This document shows, in pieces, positions 8,433-19,115 of a stretch of DNA of 64,000 bases. Position numbers and translations under genes: made by a program. A model generated the notes under the pieces. That model saw only the letters and a program-made list of their open reading frames with translations, made no database searches and had not been told where the DNA came from. This DNA is from Paenibacillus glycanilyticus (GTDB taxonomy: Bacteria; Bacillota; Bacilli; Paenibacillales; Paenibacillaceae). Each line of letters opens with the position of its first letter. The stretch's first letter is position 1. Location of the stretch: positions 124,001-188,000 of the forward strand of contig NZ_JAMBNP010000009.1 of the NCBI RefSeq assembly GCF_023715145.1, given 5' to 3'.

Positions 8433-10805
8433 GTGAAAATTCACGTTGTAAAGAAAGGCGATACATTGTATTTCATTGCTCAGAAACATAATGTATCGAT
8501 TGAAGACATTCTAAAACTGAACCCTTCCATTACGAACCCGGATCTGCTGGATGTCGGGATGAAGCTGAAAGTTCCATCGGCTCATGAGGTTGGCGGCGGA
8601 ACAGGAGGACTGGACATTATGCATCAGCATGTGGTGAAGCAAGGGGATACGCTTTGGAAATTGTCGAAGGCATGGGGTGTACCGCTTGCCGACATGATTA
8701 AAGCGAATCCGCAGCTTAAAAATCCGAATGTGCTGCTGACCGGCGAAATTGTCAACATTCCAAAAACAGCTACCCCAACAGAAGTTCCAAGCCATGGCGT
8801 AACAGCGCAAGGTACAGGTAATTCGCATCATCCGCTTCATCCAATGTCGCTTATGCACGGCGTGCAGAACTGGGTTGGCAAAAAGCCGACAGGACAAATG
8901 CCGGCCGTGCAAGCACCGGTTCAAAAAACGCCGACGGCTCCAATCGCTCCGGCAACACCGGTAGCGCCAGCAGCAAAAACGCCAACGGCCCCAATTGTTA
9001 CGCCGGTTGCCCCAGCTGCGAAAGAGCCGGCGAAAAAAGCGCTGCCTGTTCAAAAATCGCCGGACAAAAAAGCGAAACACGCCGAAGAAGCAGCTAACGT
9101 GAAGCCGAACGTGAAGCCTTCGATGGAAGCCAACGTTCAGCCGAAAATGAAACCGAATGTAGCACCAATCATGTCCAATGCGGAGCCTAGCCTGCAGCCA
9201 AGCGTTGACTTGTTCAAACAGCATGGTATTCCTGCGGTTGAAGCGGCATCCCAGCATCATCACCATGGCGGTTACGGAGCCAATATGGCACCAATGGTAT
9301 CCCCTCTGCAAGTTGGTCCTGGCTTTGGTTACGGCGGCTGGCCGGGATCCCATGTTAGCCCGGTAAACGAAGGACCATGGTGCCCGCCAGGCACAATGCC
9401 GATCGCGGCTGGCCCTGGTTACGGTTATGGAGCGGGTCATGTATCTCCTGCTGTATTTGGTTCGGAAAATGCATCCCCTGTTCTTGGAGCAGAAAATGTA
9501 AGCCCGGCGGCTTTCGGCAATGCAGCGCCTAACGTTAGCCCGGCGGCTTTCGGCAATGCAGCGCCTAACGTTAGCCCGGCGGCTTTCGGCAATGCAGCGC
9601 CTAACGTAAGTCCTGCAGCGGTCGGCCCGGCGCATGGCTACGGCTTCGTATCGCCAGAAAATATTGGACCTGAGCATGGCTACGGCTATGGCCCAACTGC
9701 GGTGTCACCTGCAAATGTTGGTCCTGACTTTGGTTATGGTTACGGCCCAACAGCAGTATCGCCAGCCAATGTTGGCCCAGACTTTGGCTATGGCTACGGT
9801 CCAACGGCAGTGTCTCCGGCAGAGACCGGCCATGGCTATGGCTACGGTTCAACGGCAGTGTCTCCGGCAGAGACCGGCCATGGTTATGGCTACGGCCCAA
9901 CAGCAGTATCTCCGGCTAACGTCGGCCCAGACTTCGGGTATGGCTATGGCCCATCGGCTGTATCTCCAGCAACTGACTTTGGTTACGGCTATGGTCCATC
10001 GGCTGTGTCTCCAGCAAGTGACTTTGGTTATGGCTGGCCAGGTGCTGTGTCTCCTGCGAGCTTTGGCCCCGAGAATGTTTCCCCGGCTGCATTTGGAGAG
10101 AATGCTGCTCCTACTGGCGTCAGCCCTGAAATGACAGGTCCTGCCGGCGGATATGGCTACGGCCCAGGCTGGGTGTCTCCTGTTGGCACAGGTCCTGACT
10201 TTGGTTATGGTTATGGCCCATCGGCTGTATCTCCGGCTAATGTCGGCCCTGATTTTGGTTATGGCCACGACCATCCGGGAATGGTCTCTCCGGCTATGAT
10301 GGGGCCAAATGTTTCCCCGGAAGCGCTGGGCTCTAATGTTGCACCAATGGCATTAGGTTCAAACGTATCGCCATCGGCTCTTGGCTCCAACGCAGCACCA
10401 GCAGCGCTAGGCTCGAATTTTTCCCCGGAAGCCCTTGGCTCTAATGTTGCACCAATGTCATTAGGTTCAAACGTATCGCCATTGGCGCTTGGTCCCAATG
10501 CTGCACCTTTCTCTAATGTATCGCCGGCAAGCTTCGCTCCAGGCGGCTATGGAGGTTACGGCTACGGCCATCCGGTAGCAGGCGCTCAGTTCACTCCATA
10601 TTCCTACTGGCCGGGTCAAACAGCGGGCGCACAGGATGATCCATGCGGCTGTAATGGCAAACGCATAGATGAAGAAGAGCCGTTTGAAGGAGAAACAGAA
10701 ACGGTAAGCAAGAAAGCAAAACCGCGCAAAACAGCAAAAATCCGCAGCGCTGCGCCTAAATCCAAAAAAACAAACAGGAGCAACAAACCTTGGATTAATC
10801 GCTAA
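8433..10805 (+). CDS. Two-LysM, repeat-rich spore protein (SafA-like)
   Basis: 790 residues from the GTG at 8433, chosen because ACAGGAGG at 8415-8422 lies ten bases upstream and the first LysM starts at once. TTG at 8427 is an alternative. Two LysM domains (about 2-50 and 66-113, both with VVKKGDTL or VVKQGDTL) bind peptidoglycan. A Pro/Ala/Lys linker follows (about 120-260). Then come some 450 residues of Gly-Tyr-Gly and Val-Ser-Pro-Ala repeats. The end is DPCGCNG and a strongly basic tail. Position after pheA and before bofC matches safA in B. subtilis, the coat assembly factor. The repeat part does not resemble B. subtilis SafA, so a coat or exosporium role is inferred. Confidence 0.75.
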   Translation: MKIHVVKKGDTLYFIAQKHNVSIEDILKLNPSITNPDLLDVGMKLKVPSAHEVGGGTGGLDIMHQHVVKQGDTLWKLSKAWGVPLADMIKANPQLKNPNVLLTGEIVNIPKTATPTEVPSHGVTAQGTGNSHHPLHPMSLMHGVQNWVGKKPTGQMPAVQAPVQKTPTAPIAPATPVAPAAKTPTAPIVTPVAPAAKEPAKKALPVQKSPDKKAKHAEEAANVKPNVKPSMEANVQPKMKPNVAPIMSNAEPSLQPSVDLFKQHGIPAVEAASQHHHHGGYGANMAPMVSPLQVGPGFGYGGWPGSHVSPVNEGPWCPPGTMPIAAGPGYGYGAGHVSPAVFGSENASPVLGAENVSPAAFGNAAPNVSPAAFGNAAPNVSPAAFGNAAPNVSPAAVGPAHGYGFVSPENIGPEHGYGYGPTAVSPANVGPDFGYGYGPTAVSPANVGPDFGYGYGPTAVSPAETGHGYGYGSTAVSPAETGHGYGYGPTAVSPANVGPDFGYGYGPSAVSPATDFGYGYGPSAVSPASDFGYGWPGAVSPASFGPENVSPAAFGENAAPTGVSPEMTGPAGGYGYGPGWVSPVGTGPDFGYGYGPSAVSPANVGPDFGYGHDHPGMVSPAMMGPNVSPEALGSNVAPMALGSNVSPSALGSNAAPAALGSNFSPEALGSNVAPMSLGSNVSPLALGPNAAPFSNVSPASFAPGGYGGYGYGHPVAGAQFTPYSYWPGQTAGAQDDPCGCNGKRIDEEEPFEGETETVSKKAKPRKTAKIRSAAPKSKKTNRSNKPWINR
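9501..9608 (+). repeat. Three tandem copies of a 36-base coding repeat
   Basis: The unit starting AGCCCGGCGGCTTTCGGC occurs at 9501-9536, 9537-9572 and 9573-9608; the first two copies are identical and the third diverges only in its last bases. Each encodes SPAAFGNAAPNV. Near-identity at DNA level shows recent duplication inside the LysM protein gene. Confidence 0.93.
9655..10290 (+). repeat. Diverged Gly-Tyr-Gly / Val-Ser-Pro coding repeats
   Basis: Imperfect units of about 16-18 codons, typically VSPANVGPDFGYGYGPTA, recur about ten times with shortened versions (VSPAETGHGYGYG). A second family (LGSNVSPEA / LGSNVAPMA) runs from 10320 to 10500. Codons vary between copies more than residues do, so the protein pattern is being kept. 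Confidence 0.85.
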
Positions 10806-10818
10806 TGCGGATAACAGT

Positions 10819-10863
10819 CAGCCTCTTGCCTTATTTATGGCAGGAGGCTGTTTATTGTTTTAT
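10819..10863 (+). terminator. Intrinsic terminator after the LysM gene
   Basis: CAGCCTCTTGCC at 10819-10830 pairs with GGCAGGAGGCTG at 10839-10850, with a T-rich tail. Confidence 0.88.
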
Positions 10864-10936
10864 TTTGCCTATCCGTACATATTTACGGAAGCATTGAGTT
10901 AAACTAGGCAAAAAATGAAAACAAGGGGCCTTTATT

Positions 10937-11581
10937 ATGATGATGAAGTTCAGCTTGTGGAAGCAACTAAAGAAGCGGCTGCGAAGAGGAAGGCGTCCGA
11001 TGTGGACGTTAGGGTCGTTCCTAATTGGACTCGCGGCAGTTTTGCATAGCACGCCTGCCGCAGCTTCGGGAGTTGGCGCCGTAAGCGAGCCGGGAGAAGG
11101 GAATCCCGGTTTGATCAGGATCTTGCAGGAGCATGAAGAGCCTCTGGCGGTTCAATTGCATCGCCGGTATATTTGCGGGGAAGAAACAAAGCCGTTTGGC
11201 CAAATGACTTCCGCAGAGGTTATTCGGATCCTGATGTCCCACCCGGAGTGGACCGCCATGCTGTCGCAGGATGGCCAAACGGTGCTGCTGGAGGAGAAGA
11301 TTGAGGATTTCTCGCAATCCTGCAAAGGCAATGTGTATATCGGATTGGACAAGCAGGGGTACCTGTCTCTCTTTGAAGGTGCTCCAAAGAAAGAGAAGGT
11401 GGTAAAAACCTTCTTCCAGCTTGATGTCAGATATATGGAGAGCAGCCTGCCGCAGGATAAGGTGGATCGTCTGTCAGAAGGCATTAAGATTTCCGATATG
11501 GACGAATATAACAGCGTCCTGTCGACCTACAGCGATTTTGCAATGCCCGCTAACCAAAAAGTGATGAAGCCGACATACTGA
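10937..11581 (+). CDS. bofC: BofC-like intercompartmental sporulation signalling protein
   Basis: 214 residues. BofC is a forespore-made protein that restrains SpoIVB, which triggers pro-SigK processing in the mother cell. The N-terminus is basic, followed by one hydrophobic segment (about 24-45) acting as a signal or anchor. Family features: the LHRRYICGEET strand, EWTAMLSQDGQTVLLEEKIEDFS, GNVYIGLDKQGYLSLFEG and FFQLDVRYMESSLPQ. It lies between a SafA-like gene and ruv genes, as in B. subtilis. Three ATG codons in a row begin it. Similarity is moderate, so the name rests on the motifs plus position. Confidence 0.8.
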   Translation: MMMKFSLWKQLKKRLRRGRRPMWTLGSFLIGLAAVLHSTPAAASGVGAVSEPGEGNPGLIRILQEHEEPLAVQLHRRYICGEETKPFGQMTSAEVIRILMSHPEWTAMLSQDGQTVLLEEKIEDFSQSCKGNVYIGLDKQGYLSLFEGAPKKEKVVKTFFQLDVRYMESSLPQDKVDRLSEGIKISDMDEYNSVLSTYSDFAMPANQKVMKPTY

Positions 11582-11591
11582 TAGGATGCCG

Positions 11592-11620
11592 ACCTTCCGC
11601 CTTGCGCGGAAGGTTTTTTT
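11592..11620 (+). terminator. Intrinsic terminator after bofC
   Basis: ACCTTCCGC at 11592-11600 pairs with GCGGAAGGT at 11606-11614, followed by a run of seven T. Confidence 0.92.
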
Positions 11621-11665
11621 GCAGGTCTAGCAAAGCGGTTTCTAGGCGGCAATCTCAAACGCGTG

Positions 11666-11694
11666 TTCTCATACGGACCAACTTTTGCTATAAT
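11666..11694 (+). promoter_or_regulatory. SigA-type promoter for ruvCAB
   Basis: TTCTCA at 11666-11671, 17 bases, then TATAAT at 11689-11694 with TGC directly before it (extended -10). It lies between the bofC terminator and ruvC. No LexA-type GAAC-N4-GTTC box was seen. Confidence 0.65.
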
Positions 11695-11739
11695 GGACGG
11701 ATAAGAAGCGGTAATGACTGCCGCAAAGGAGTTGGCGGA

Positions 11740-12240
11740 TTGCGCGTTCTTGGTATAGACCCCGGCATTGCGATCGCGGGATTTGGATTCATTGATAAAG
11801 ACGGGCATAAGCTGAAGCCTGTTCAATACGGCTGTATTCAGACGGCTGCCCATACGCCTCAGGAAGAGAGGCTGGTACAGATTTATGACTCGGCTGTTGC
11901 ACTGATGGATAAGTATAAGCCGGATACTGTCGCGGTAGAGAAGCTGTTCTTCAACCGAAACGTAACCACGGCATTTGCCGTAGGGCAGGCAAGAGGGGTC
12001 ATTATTCTGGCGGCTGCCCAGCGGGGGCTGCCGGTTGCGGAATACACTCCTCTCCAGGTAAAGCAGGCGGTAGTAGGTTATGGTAAAGCAGAGAAGCGCC
12101 AGGTGCAGGAGATGGTTAAGATGTTTCTTAAGCTGTCGGCCATACCGAAGCCGGACGACGTAGCGGATGCGCTCGCGGTAGCGATCTGTCATGCCCATTC
12201 ATCCGGATTGTCGCAAAAAATTAACGAGGTGCTTCGATGA
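11740..12240 (+). CDS. ruvC: Crossover junction endodeoxyribonuclease RuvC
   Basis: 166 residues. Cuts Holliday junctions together with RuvAB. The acidic active site is visible: Asp7 in GIDPG, Glu67 in VEKLFF, and Asp140/Asp143 in PDDVADALAVAICH. The start is TTG at 11740, with AAAGGAG at 11726-11732; the frame is open upstream but not RuvC-like there. The stop overlaps the ruvA start (ATGA). B. subtilis has no ruvC and uses RecU, so this gene separates the organism from the Bacillus model. Confidence 0.95.
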   Translation: MRVLGIDPGIAIAGFGFIDKDGHKLKPVQYGCIQTAAHTPQEERLVQIYDSAVALMDKYKPDTVAVEKLFFNRNVTTAFAVGQARGVIILAAAQRGLPVAEYTPLQVKQAVVGYGKAEKRQVQEMVKMFLKLSAIPKPDDVADALAVAICHAHSSGLSQKINEVLR

Positions 12241-12872
12241 TCGATTTTTTACGCGGACTTATTAATCATGTTGAGAACGAATATGTCGTACTAGATGTCA
12301 GAGATGTCGGTTACCGGGTGTTCACGCCTAACCCGTATGCGTTTGCGGGAAAAGAGGAAGCCGTCACCATTTATATTCACCATCATGTCCGCGAGGATGC
12401 GATTCTCTTGTACGGCTTCGAGTCCAGGGAGGAACAGACCTTGTTCCGCAAGCTGCTGGAAGTATCGGGCATCGGTCCAAGAGTAGCGCTTGGCATTCTG
12501 GCGGGCGGACGTCCGGATGCGGTAATCGGCGCGATTCAGCAGGAGAATATTGCGTTCCTGACGAGACTCCCGGGCATCGGCAAAAAGACCGCTCAGCGGA
12601 TGATTCTTGATCTGAAGGATAAGCTTGCCGGCTTTGCTACGGATGCGGGTCTGCTGGCAGCGGTAGGACTTGCTCCCGATTTGTCTCCGGCAAAAGGCGG
12701 AGCGCAAGGAACCGGAACGGCATGGGAAGAAGCGCGCGAGGGGCTTGCCGTGCTAGGTTATACGGCAGCCGAGCTGGATAAGGCATGGAGCGTGCTGTCA
12801 GCGTCGGCAACGGCGGAGGAAACGGTGGATTCATTAATGAAACGTGCCTTGCAGCAGCTGTTTAAAGGGTAA
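12237..12872 (+). CDS. ruvA: Holliday junction helicase subunit RuvA
   Basis: 211 residues. Tetrameric junction-binding protein that loads RuvB. An N-terminal OB fold, two helix-hairpin-helix motifs (VSGIGPRVALGIL and LPGIGKKTAQRMI) and a C-terminal RuvB-binding helical domain (about 160-208) after a flexible Ala/Gly linker. Overlaps ruvC by four bases; ruvB starts 21 bases later. Confidence 0.97.
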   Translation: MIDFLRGLINHVENEYVVLDVRDVGYRVFTPNPYAFAGKEEAVTIYIHHHVREDAILLYGFESREEQTLFRKLLEVSGIGPRVALGILAGGRPDAVIGAIQQENIAFLTRLPGIGKKTAQRMILDLKDKLAGFATDAGLLAAVGLAPDLSPAKGGAQGTGTAWEEAREGLAVLGYTAAELDKAWSVLSASATAEETVDSLMKRALQQLFKG

Positions 12873-12893
12873 CGGAAAAGGAGCTGAGCGAGG

Positions 12894-13895
12894 GTGGAAG
12901 ATCGGATTATATCCGCTAACCTGATGATGGATGAGCAGGCAATGGAATTAAGCCTGCGCCCCCGGTATCTGGCTGAATATATCGGGCAGTCGAAGGCGAA
13001 GGAAAATCTCAAGATTTATATAGATGCAGCCAAGATGCGCAAAGAGGCGTTGGATCACGTGCTATTGTATGGGCCTCCCGGACTCGGGAAAACAACGCTG
13101 TCGAATATTATCGCCAATGAGCTTGGCGTTAATCTGCGCACAACGTCGGGGCCCGCAATCGAGCGTCCGGGCGATCTTGCCGCCTTGCTGACCAATTTGC
13201 AGGAAGGCGATGTGCTGTTCATCGACGAGATTCACCGTCTTCACCGGACGGTGGAAGAGGTGCTGTATCCGGCAATGGAGGACTTCGCGCTGGATATTAT
13301 GATAGGCAAAGGTCCAAGCGCCCGGTCCGTGCGTCTGGACCTGCCGCCATTCACGCTTATTGGGGCTACGACAAGGGCGGGCCTGCTGTCTGCTCCATTG
13401 CGTGACCGGTTTGGCGTGATCAGCCGCTTGGAGTTTTATACGGTGGATGAGCTGGCTTACATCGTTTCCCGTTCTGCGGAAATCTTCGACATTGCCATTA
13501 TCGGAGAAGCGTCGGAAGAGATCGCGATGCGCTCGAGGGGAACGCCCCGTATCGCCAACCGCCTCCTGAAGCGGGTGCGCGATTATGCGCAGGTACGCGG
13601 AGACGGTATTATTACGCATGATATTGCTAAGTCAGCGCTGGAATTGCAGCAGGTGGATCCGATGGGACTGGACAGCATCGATCACAAGATGCTGCTGGCT
13701 ATGATGACCACTTTTGGCGGACGGCCTGTTGGTCTGGATACGATAGCCGCCTCCATCGGCGAAGAAAGCCAGACGATTGAGGATGTCTATGAGCCGTATT
13801 TGATGCAGATCGGCTTCCTGCAGCGGACGCCTCGCGGGCGTATTGCAACGGATCAGGCATACCGGCATCTGGGAATGCCTCTGCCGGAAAGGTAA
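12894..13895 (+). CDS. ruvB: Holliday junction helicase subunit RuvB
   Basis: 333 residues. Hexameric AAA+ motor for branch migration. Walker [10 protein letters not shown], Walker [11 protein letters not shown], sensor 1 [10 protein letters not shown], the arginine finger region PLRDRFG and a C-terminal winged helix ending in [20 protein letters not shown] start at 12894. Third gene of the ruv operon; a DCC protein gene starts five bases after the stop. Confidence 0.98.
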   Translation: MEDRIISANLMMDEQAMELSLRPRYLAEYIGQSKAKENLKIYIDAAKMRKEALDHVLLYGPPGLGKTTLSNIIANELGVNLRTTSGPAIERPGDLAALLTNLQEGDVLFIDEIHRLHRTVEEVLYPAMEDFALDIMIGKGPSARSVRLDLPPFTLIGATTRAGLLSAPLRDRFGVISRLEFYTVDELAYIVSRSAEIFDIAIIGEASEEIAMRSRGTPRIANRLLKRVRDYAQVRGDGIITHDIAKSALELQQVDPMGLDSIDHKMLLAMMTTFGGRPVGLDTIAASIGEESQTIEDVYEPYLMQIGFLQRTPRGRIATDQAYRHLGMPLPER

Positions 13896-13900
13896 GCCTC

Positions 13901-14344
13901 ATGAAAATTGCGAGCGAGAAGCTGTATGTCGTCTATGACGGAACTTGCAAACTATGCATAGGGACGGTAAGCAAGCTGAAAGAGCTCCGCTCAAACGCGG
14001 AGCTGATCTTTGTGCCGGCACAATCTCTCTCGGAGCCGGGGAACAAGGTTCCGGGGATTGAACAGGTGAGAGAGACGGAATTGTACGAGAAGATGCATGT
14101 AGCAGACGAAAAGGGACGGTTGTACGCCGGAGCCGACGGCGTTATCCGGATCATGCGCACGATCAAGGGCTTTCGTCTGCTTGCGGCACTTTACCGTCTG
14201 CCCGGCATGAGCCGGGTTGGCGATTTTATGTACCGCTACATTGCGAAACGCAGATATGACTGGTTTGGACAAACGGAGCAAAGCTGCTCCGTGAATGGCT
14301 GCACCTTGCCGCCGCAGCATGAGAAGGGAAAGGGGAATCCTTGA
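13901..14344 (+). CDS. DCC family (DUF393) thiol-disulfide oxidoreductase-like protein
   Basis: 147 residues. It has the family hallmark Asp13-Gly-Thr-Cys16-Lys-Leu-Cys19 near the N-terminus, in a thioredoxin-like strand-turn-helix, and a second conserved stretch DGVIRIMRTIKGFRLLAALYRLPG. No signal peptide. Such proteins are predicted redox enzymes, but substrates are unknown. It is packed tightly between ruvB (five bases) and a SpoIID-like gene (stop and start share one base), so it is part of the same transcript; nothing in the sequence ties it to recombination. Confidence 0.82.
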   Translation: MKIASEKLYVVYDGTCKLCIGTVSKLKELRSNAELIFVPAQSLSEPGNKVPGIEQVRETELYEKMHVADEKGRLYAGADGVIRIMRTIKGFRLLAALYRLPGMSRVGDFMYRYIAKRRYDWFGQTEQSCSVNGCTLPPQHEKGKGNP

Positions 14345-16449
14345 TGAAATTTCAACGATGGTCGTTCAAGCGGTTATCGCTGCTTACGATCGCCGGACTG
14401 TTGTTTGTATCGACCTTGTGGGCCAAGCCTTCTTTGGGAGCCGTCCCTCAGCTCGATACGATTCGCGTTGCCATCTATCTACAATTGCCAGGCAAGTATC
14501 AAGTGAATACGGCAGCCGCTACTTTTGCATCTGCCGGCGGATTATCAATAGGAATGAGCGATCCTGCGGGTGTTGTCCCGTGGTTAAATATCAAAGCAAA
14601 TGAGCCGTCCCGGATTGCTAAGGACGATTACAAAGCAAGAGTAATCGAAACCGAAAGCTTTGACACGGCGCTTTCCGCCTACAAGCGGCTTCAGGCTTTG
14701 TCGGGCAGCGGTTTTATTACCTCCCTTAAGAAGAAGGGCAAGACCGTCTATCAAGTAACCGAAGGTACATACGGCAATGCGGCAGACGCAACGGCCGCCA
14801 TCACCAAGTGGAGCGCGGACAGCACGCTGAGCAAGCTGATGGGCGGCGCCAAAGCGGTCGTTCAAGGGCCTTTCCATCTGGAAAGCGGCACCTCCTATGC
14901 CTCTGAAGCAGAGGCGGTTAAAGCCTCCGAAGCCTTTAGTGCAGCGGGAGTGGATGCCTATGTTGGCGTTCGCAAGGCTGACGGCAGCGCCAATGCACGT
15001 TACTCCGTCTTTGTTGGCGCTGCTGCGAGCTCCGCAGAACTGAATGTCGTGAAGACGGCAGCCGGCGCAGCTGGCAGCGGCCTTAAGACAGCTGACGATT
15101 CGGCCTATCTCTTGGAACGTAACGATCATACGTTAACCGGTAAAGCGGACAGCTCGGTTACGTTGTACGCTTTTCCAACTAACAATGCAAAGGTTCGGAT
15201 TATCCCGGCTAGCGACAAACCGATCAAGCTGACGGAGCGCAGCAGCCGGACATACCGCGGACAATTCGAGGTAAGTGAATTTAACGGCAAGCTGGCGGTT
15301 GTTAATGAACTGCCGTTCGAGCAATATTTGTACTCCGTGGTAGGCGGAGAGATGATCGCGTCATGGCCGCTCGAAGCATTGAAGGCACAGGCGGTAGCGG
15401 CACGCACGTATGCCCTGTATCAAGGCTTTGGCTTCCAGATTGCCAACGTGGTTGACAGCGTGAGCAGCCAGGAATATCAAGGCACAACAACGGAGAAGCC
15501 CTCGACCATTCAAGCGGTAGACGAGACGGCCGGCGAAGTAATGCTGAATAACGGCAAGCTGATCGAGGCGCTGTTCTCGTCGAACGGCGGCGGCAAAACG
15601 GCAGATGCTTCCGAGATTTGGGGGAATTCCGTTGCCTACCTGAAGAGCGTATCCAGTCCGACGGACAGCTCTTCCGAGAAGGGTCTGTACACCTGGTACC
15701 GGGTTGTCCTTCCAAACAATCAAACGGGTTATATCCGCGAAGATCTGCTTACGGATTCCGGTCAGACGAATGCGGCCGGCGTAAAGCTGATGACCGTGAA
15801 TACGGACAGCTCCAAGGTCCGGAAGAATCCGAAAGTGGAGGATGCCGTTCCGTTGGTTGGACAAGCAAACAAAGGAACGATAGTCGCCGTATTGGACAAG
15901 GCGGTTGAGAATAATGCCATGTCCTGGGTGAAAGGGCCGTTTACGTCTTCGGAGCTTCTTGCGACGATGACGAAGCAGGCGAGTGTAACAGGTCCGATTA
16001 CTTCCCTTCAGGTCGGGAAAACAGGTCCATCCGGCCGTGTTACACAATTGCTTGTCAACGGACAGTCTTACAATGTAAAATATCCAGATGTGCTTCGTTC
16101 TGCCCTTGGCGGTTTGCCTAGTACGCTGTTTACGGTAGACGAGACAGCAAAGGTGACGATGCTGGGAGCAAACGGCTCTACTCGTACCAAGACTTCCGCC
16201 GCTCAACCGGTGTACATGATTCAGGCCGGCGGCAAAGTGTCGCAGGCAGACAGTAATCTAATCGTAATGAACAGGGACAGCCAAATCCGCGCAACGACCA
16301 AAGACCCTTCCTTCCGATTTGTCGGATCAGGGAACGGCCACGGGATCGGATTATCCCAATATGGAGCGCTTGGCTTGGCACAGCAAGGGTATGACTACTC
16401 TTATATCTTGCAATACTACTATAAAGATGTAACCATCGCTAAGGAATGA
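14344..16449 (+). CDS. SpoIID/LytB-domain cell wall enzyme with SPOR-like N-terminus
   Basis: 701 residues from ATG 14344, with a signal peptide or anchor at about 10-32. The middle (about 140-260) looks like SPOR peptidoglycan-binding repeats ([20 protein letters not shown]). The SpoIID/LytB domain begins at residue 321 with [17 protein letters not shown], whose glutamate is the presumed lytic transglycosylase acid. It continues through [16 protein letters not shown] and ends with [16 protein letters not shown] at about 659. Between these halves lies an insertion of about 190 residues resembling an SH3b domain. Likely role: cutting glycan strands in the wall. It is not classical SpoIID, which sits elsewhere. 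Confidence 0.85.
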   Translation: MKFQRWSFKRLSLLTIAGLLFVSTLWAKPSLGAVPQLDTIRVAIYLQLPGKYQVNTAAATFASAGGLSIGMSDPAGVVPWLNIKANEPSRIAKDDYKARVIETESFDTALSAYKRLQALSGSGFITSLKKKGKTVYQVTEGTYGNAADATAAITKWSADSTLSKLMGGAKAVVQGPFHLESGTSYASEAEAVKASEAFSAAGVDAYVGVRKADGSANARYSVFVGAAASSAELNVVKTAAGAAGSGLKTADDSAYLLERNDHTLTGKADSSVTLYAFPTNNAKVRIIPASDKPIKLTERSSRTYRGQFEVSEFNGKLAVVNELPFEQYLYSVVGGEMIASWPLEALKAQAVAARTYALYQGFGFQIANVVDSVSSQEYQGTTTEKPSTIQAVDETAGEVMLNNGKLIEALFSSNGGGKTADASEIWGNSVAYLKSVSSPTDSSSEKGLYTWYRVVLPNNQTGYIREDLLTDSGQTNAAGVKLMTVNTDSSKVRKNPKVEDAVPLVGQANKGTIVAVLDKAVENNAMSWVKGPFTSSELLATMTKQASVTGPITSLQVGKTGPSGRVTQLLVNGQSYNVKYPDVLRSALGGLPSTLFTVDETAKVTMLGANGSTRTKTSAAQPVYMIQAGGKVSQADSNLIVMNRDSQIRATTKDPSFRFVGSGNGHGIGLSQYGALGLAQQGYDYSYILQYYYKDVTIAKE

Positions 16450-16457
16450 TTGATTCA

Positions 16458-17504
16458 ATGAATGTAGAATGGTTTGACTTCGAGCTGCCGGAGCGTTTGA
16501 TTGCCCAGACTCCGCTTGCAGACCGCACAGCATCAAGACTATTAACTCTTAATAAGCAGACGGGTGACATTGCGCACCGTACTTTTACCGATCTGGCCGA
16601 CTATTTGCAGGCGGGAGATGTACTTGTTCTGAATAACACGCGCGTCATCCCAGCACGACTGACTGGAGTAAAGGCGGAAACAGGCGCCAAAATCGAACTG
16701 CTGCTTCTTAAACAGCTGGAGGGAGACCGCTGGGAAGCACTCGCCAAGCCAGCCAAGCGCATGAAGGTTGGCGCTGAGCTGTGGTTTGGCGATAACGGCA
16801 GCGGAGAACCGCTTCTCCGTGCAGTGGTTGAAGATGAAGGCGATATGGGTTCGCGGACGATTCGTTTTCAATATGAAGGCATATTCCAGGAGCTGCTTGA
16901 CCGGCTTGGCGAAATGCCCCTGCCTCCTTATATTAAGGAAAGGCTGGAGGAACGGGAGCGTTACCAGACCGTATATGCCAAGCATGAAGGATCGGCTGCC
17001 GCGCCTACGGCGGGACTGCATTTTACGAAGGAGTTTCTGCAGCAGCTGGTTGATAAAGGAGTTAAGCTTGCTTATGTGACGCTCCATGTTGGACTAGGCA
17101 CATTCCGGCCGATGTCAGTGGATAAGGTAGAAGAGCATGAAATGCATTCGGAGTATTACGAGCTGGATGAACAAAATGCTTCAATAATAAATGAAGCCAA
17201 ATCGTCGGAAGCCCGTATAGTAGCTGTAGGCACAACGTCTTCGAGAACGCTTGAGACGGTAGCAGCCCGTTTCGAGGGCGGCCCCATCGAGGCCTGCAGC
17301 GGCTGGACAGATATTTTCATCTTCCCGGGATACTCCTTTAAGCTGGTAGACGCCTTGCTGACGAACTTCCATTTGCCGAAGTCGACGCTCGTGATGCTCG
17401 TTAGCGCATTGGCTGGACGGGATGCGATCATGAAGGCTTATGAAGAAGCCGTTCGTGAGGAGTACCGGTTCTTCAGCTTTGGCGACGCTATGTTTATCTA
17501 TTAA
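16458..17504 (+). CDS. queA: S-adenosylmethionine:tRNA ribosyltransferase-isomerase QueA
   Basis: 348 residues. Transfers and isomerises the ribosyl part of SAM onto preQ1 in tRNA to give epoxyqueuosine. Family motifs: [15 protein letters not shown] at the start, [20 protein letters not shown] and HVGLGTFRP. The ATG at 16458 is preferred over an in-frame ATG at 16446 because the family begins directly with VxxFDFELP and AAGGAA sits upstream. tgt follows after 51 bases, completing the usual queA-tgt pair. Confidence 0.96.
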   Translation: MNVEWFDFELPERLIAQTPLADRTASRLLTLNKQTGDIAHRTFTDLADYLQAGDVLVLNNTRVIPARLTGVKAETGAKIELLLLKQLEGDRWEALAKPAKRMKVGAELWFGDNGSGEPLLRAVVEDEGDMGSRTIRFQYEGIFQELLDRLGEMPLPPYIKERLEERERYQTVYAKHEGSAAAPTAGLHFTKEFLQQLVDKGVKLAYVTLHVGLGTFRPMSVDKVEEHEMHSEYYELDEQNASIINEAKSSEARIVAVGTTSSRTLETVAARFEGGPIEACSGWTDIFIFPGYSFKLVDALLTNFHLPKSTLVMLVSALAGRDAIMKAYEEAVREEYRFFSFGDAMFIY

Positions 17505-17552
17505 CACCAACTTGTACTAGCACGATAATCCTAATGTAGACAGGAAGAATGA

Positions 17553-18689
<1,137 letters not shown>

Positions 18690-18721
18690 GAATTAGATTT
18701 TAGGGAAGGGGGGGAATTTCC

Positions 18722-19036
18722 ATGTCTACTCTATTGGCAGCAGATGCTGCAGGCAGCTCGAACATTTTTCAAATGATCTGGCCTTTCATTCTGATGTTTG
18801 CGGTCTTCTATTTCTTGCTTATTCGTCCGCAACAGAAGAAAACCAAACAGCGCAACTCACTTCTCAGCCAGCTGAAGAAGGGTGATAAAATCCAAACGAT
18901 CGGCGGTCTTCAAGGCACCATCGTTGAACTGACGGACGACACGGTTGTGCTTCGCGTGAACGACACGACCAAGATGACGTTTGATCGCAGCGCAATCAGC
19001 TCCGTACTGAACAGCGCGCCCGCAGCAACGGAATAA
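18722..19036 (+). CDS. yajC: Preprotein translocase subunit YajC
   Basis: 104 residues. A single membrane span (about 16-36, MIWPFILMFAVFYFLLI) followed by RPQQKKTKQRN and the cytosolic IQTIGGLQGTIVEL domain typical of YajC. Accessory factor of the SecDF translocase. Preceded by a very strong GGAAGGGGGG site. secD and secF are about 5 kb downstream, not adjacent. Confidence 0.95.
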   Translation: MSTLLAADAAGSSNIFQMIWPFILMFAVFYFLLIRPQQKKTKQRNSLLSQLKKGDKIQTIGGLQGTIVELTDDTVVLRVNDTTKMTFDRSAISSVLNSAPAATE

Positions 19037-19047
19037 TTCCAAATGGG

Positions 19048-19083
19048 AAGAAGCTGACTATGATGTAGTCAGCTTCTTTTTTG
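19048..19083 (+). terminator. Bidirectional terminator between yajC and a minus-strand gene
   Basis: AAGAAGCTGACTA at 19048-19060 pairs with TAGTCAGCTTCTT at 19066-19078, with a T run on the plus strand and A residues before the stem. It stops the queA-tgt-yajC transcript and could serve the converging TIGR04086 gene. Confidence 0.9.
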
Positions 19084-19115
19084 CTTGTATGTAGTATGTG
19101 CAGCTTACATAAGGA

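Noticed and set aside
9501-9608. Regular 36-base repeats resembling a CRISPR array
   Set aside because: Units are directly adjacent with no unique spacers and stay in frame inside the LysM protein, so they are coding repeats.
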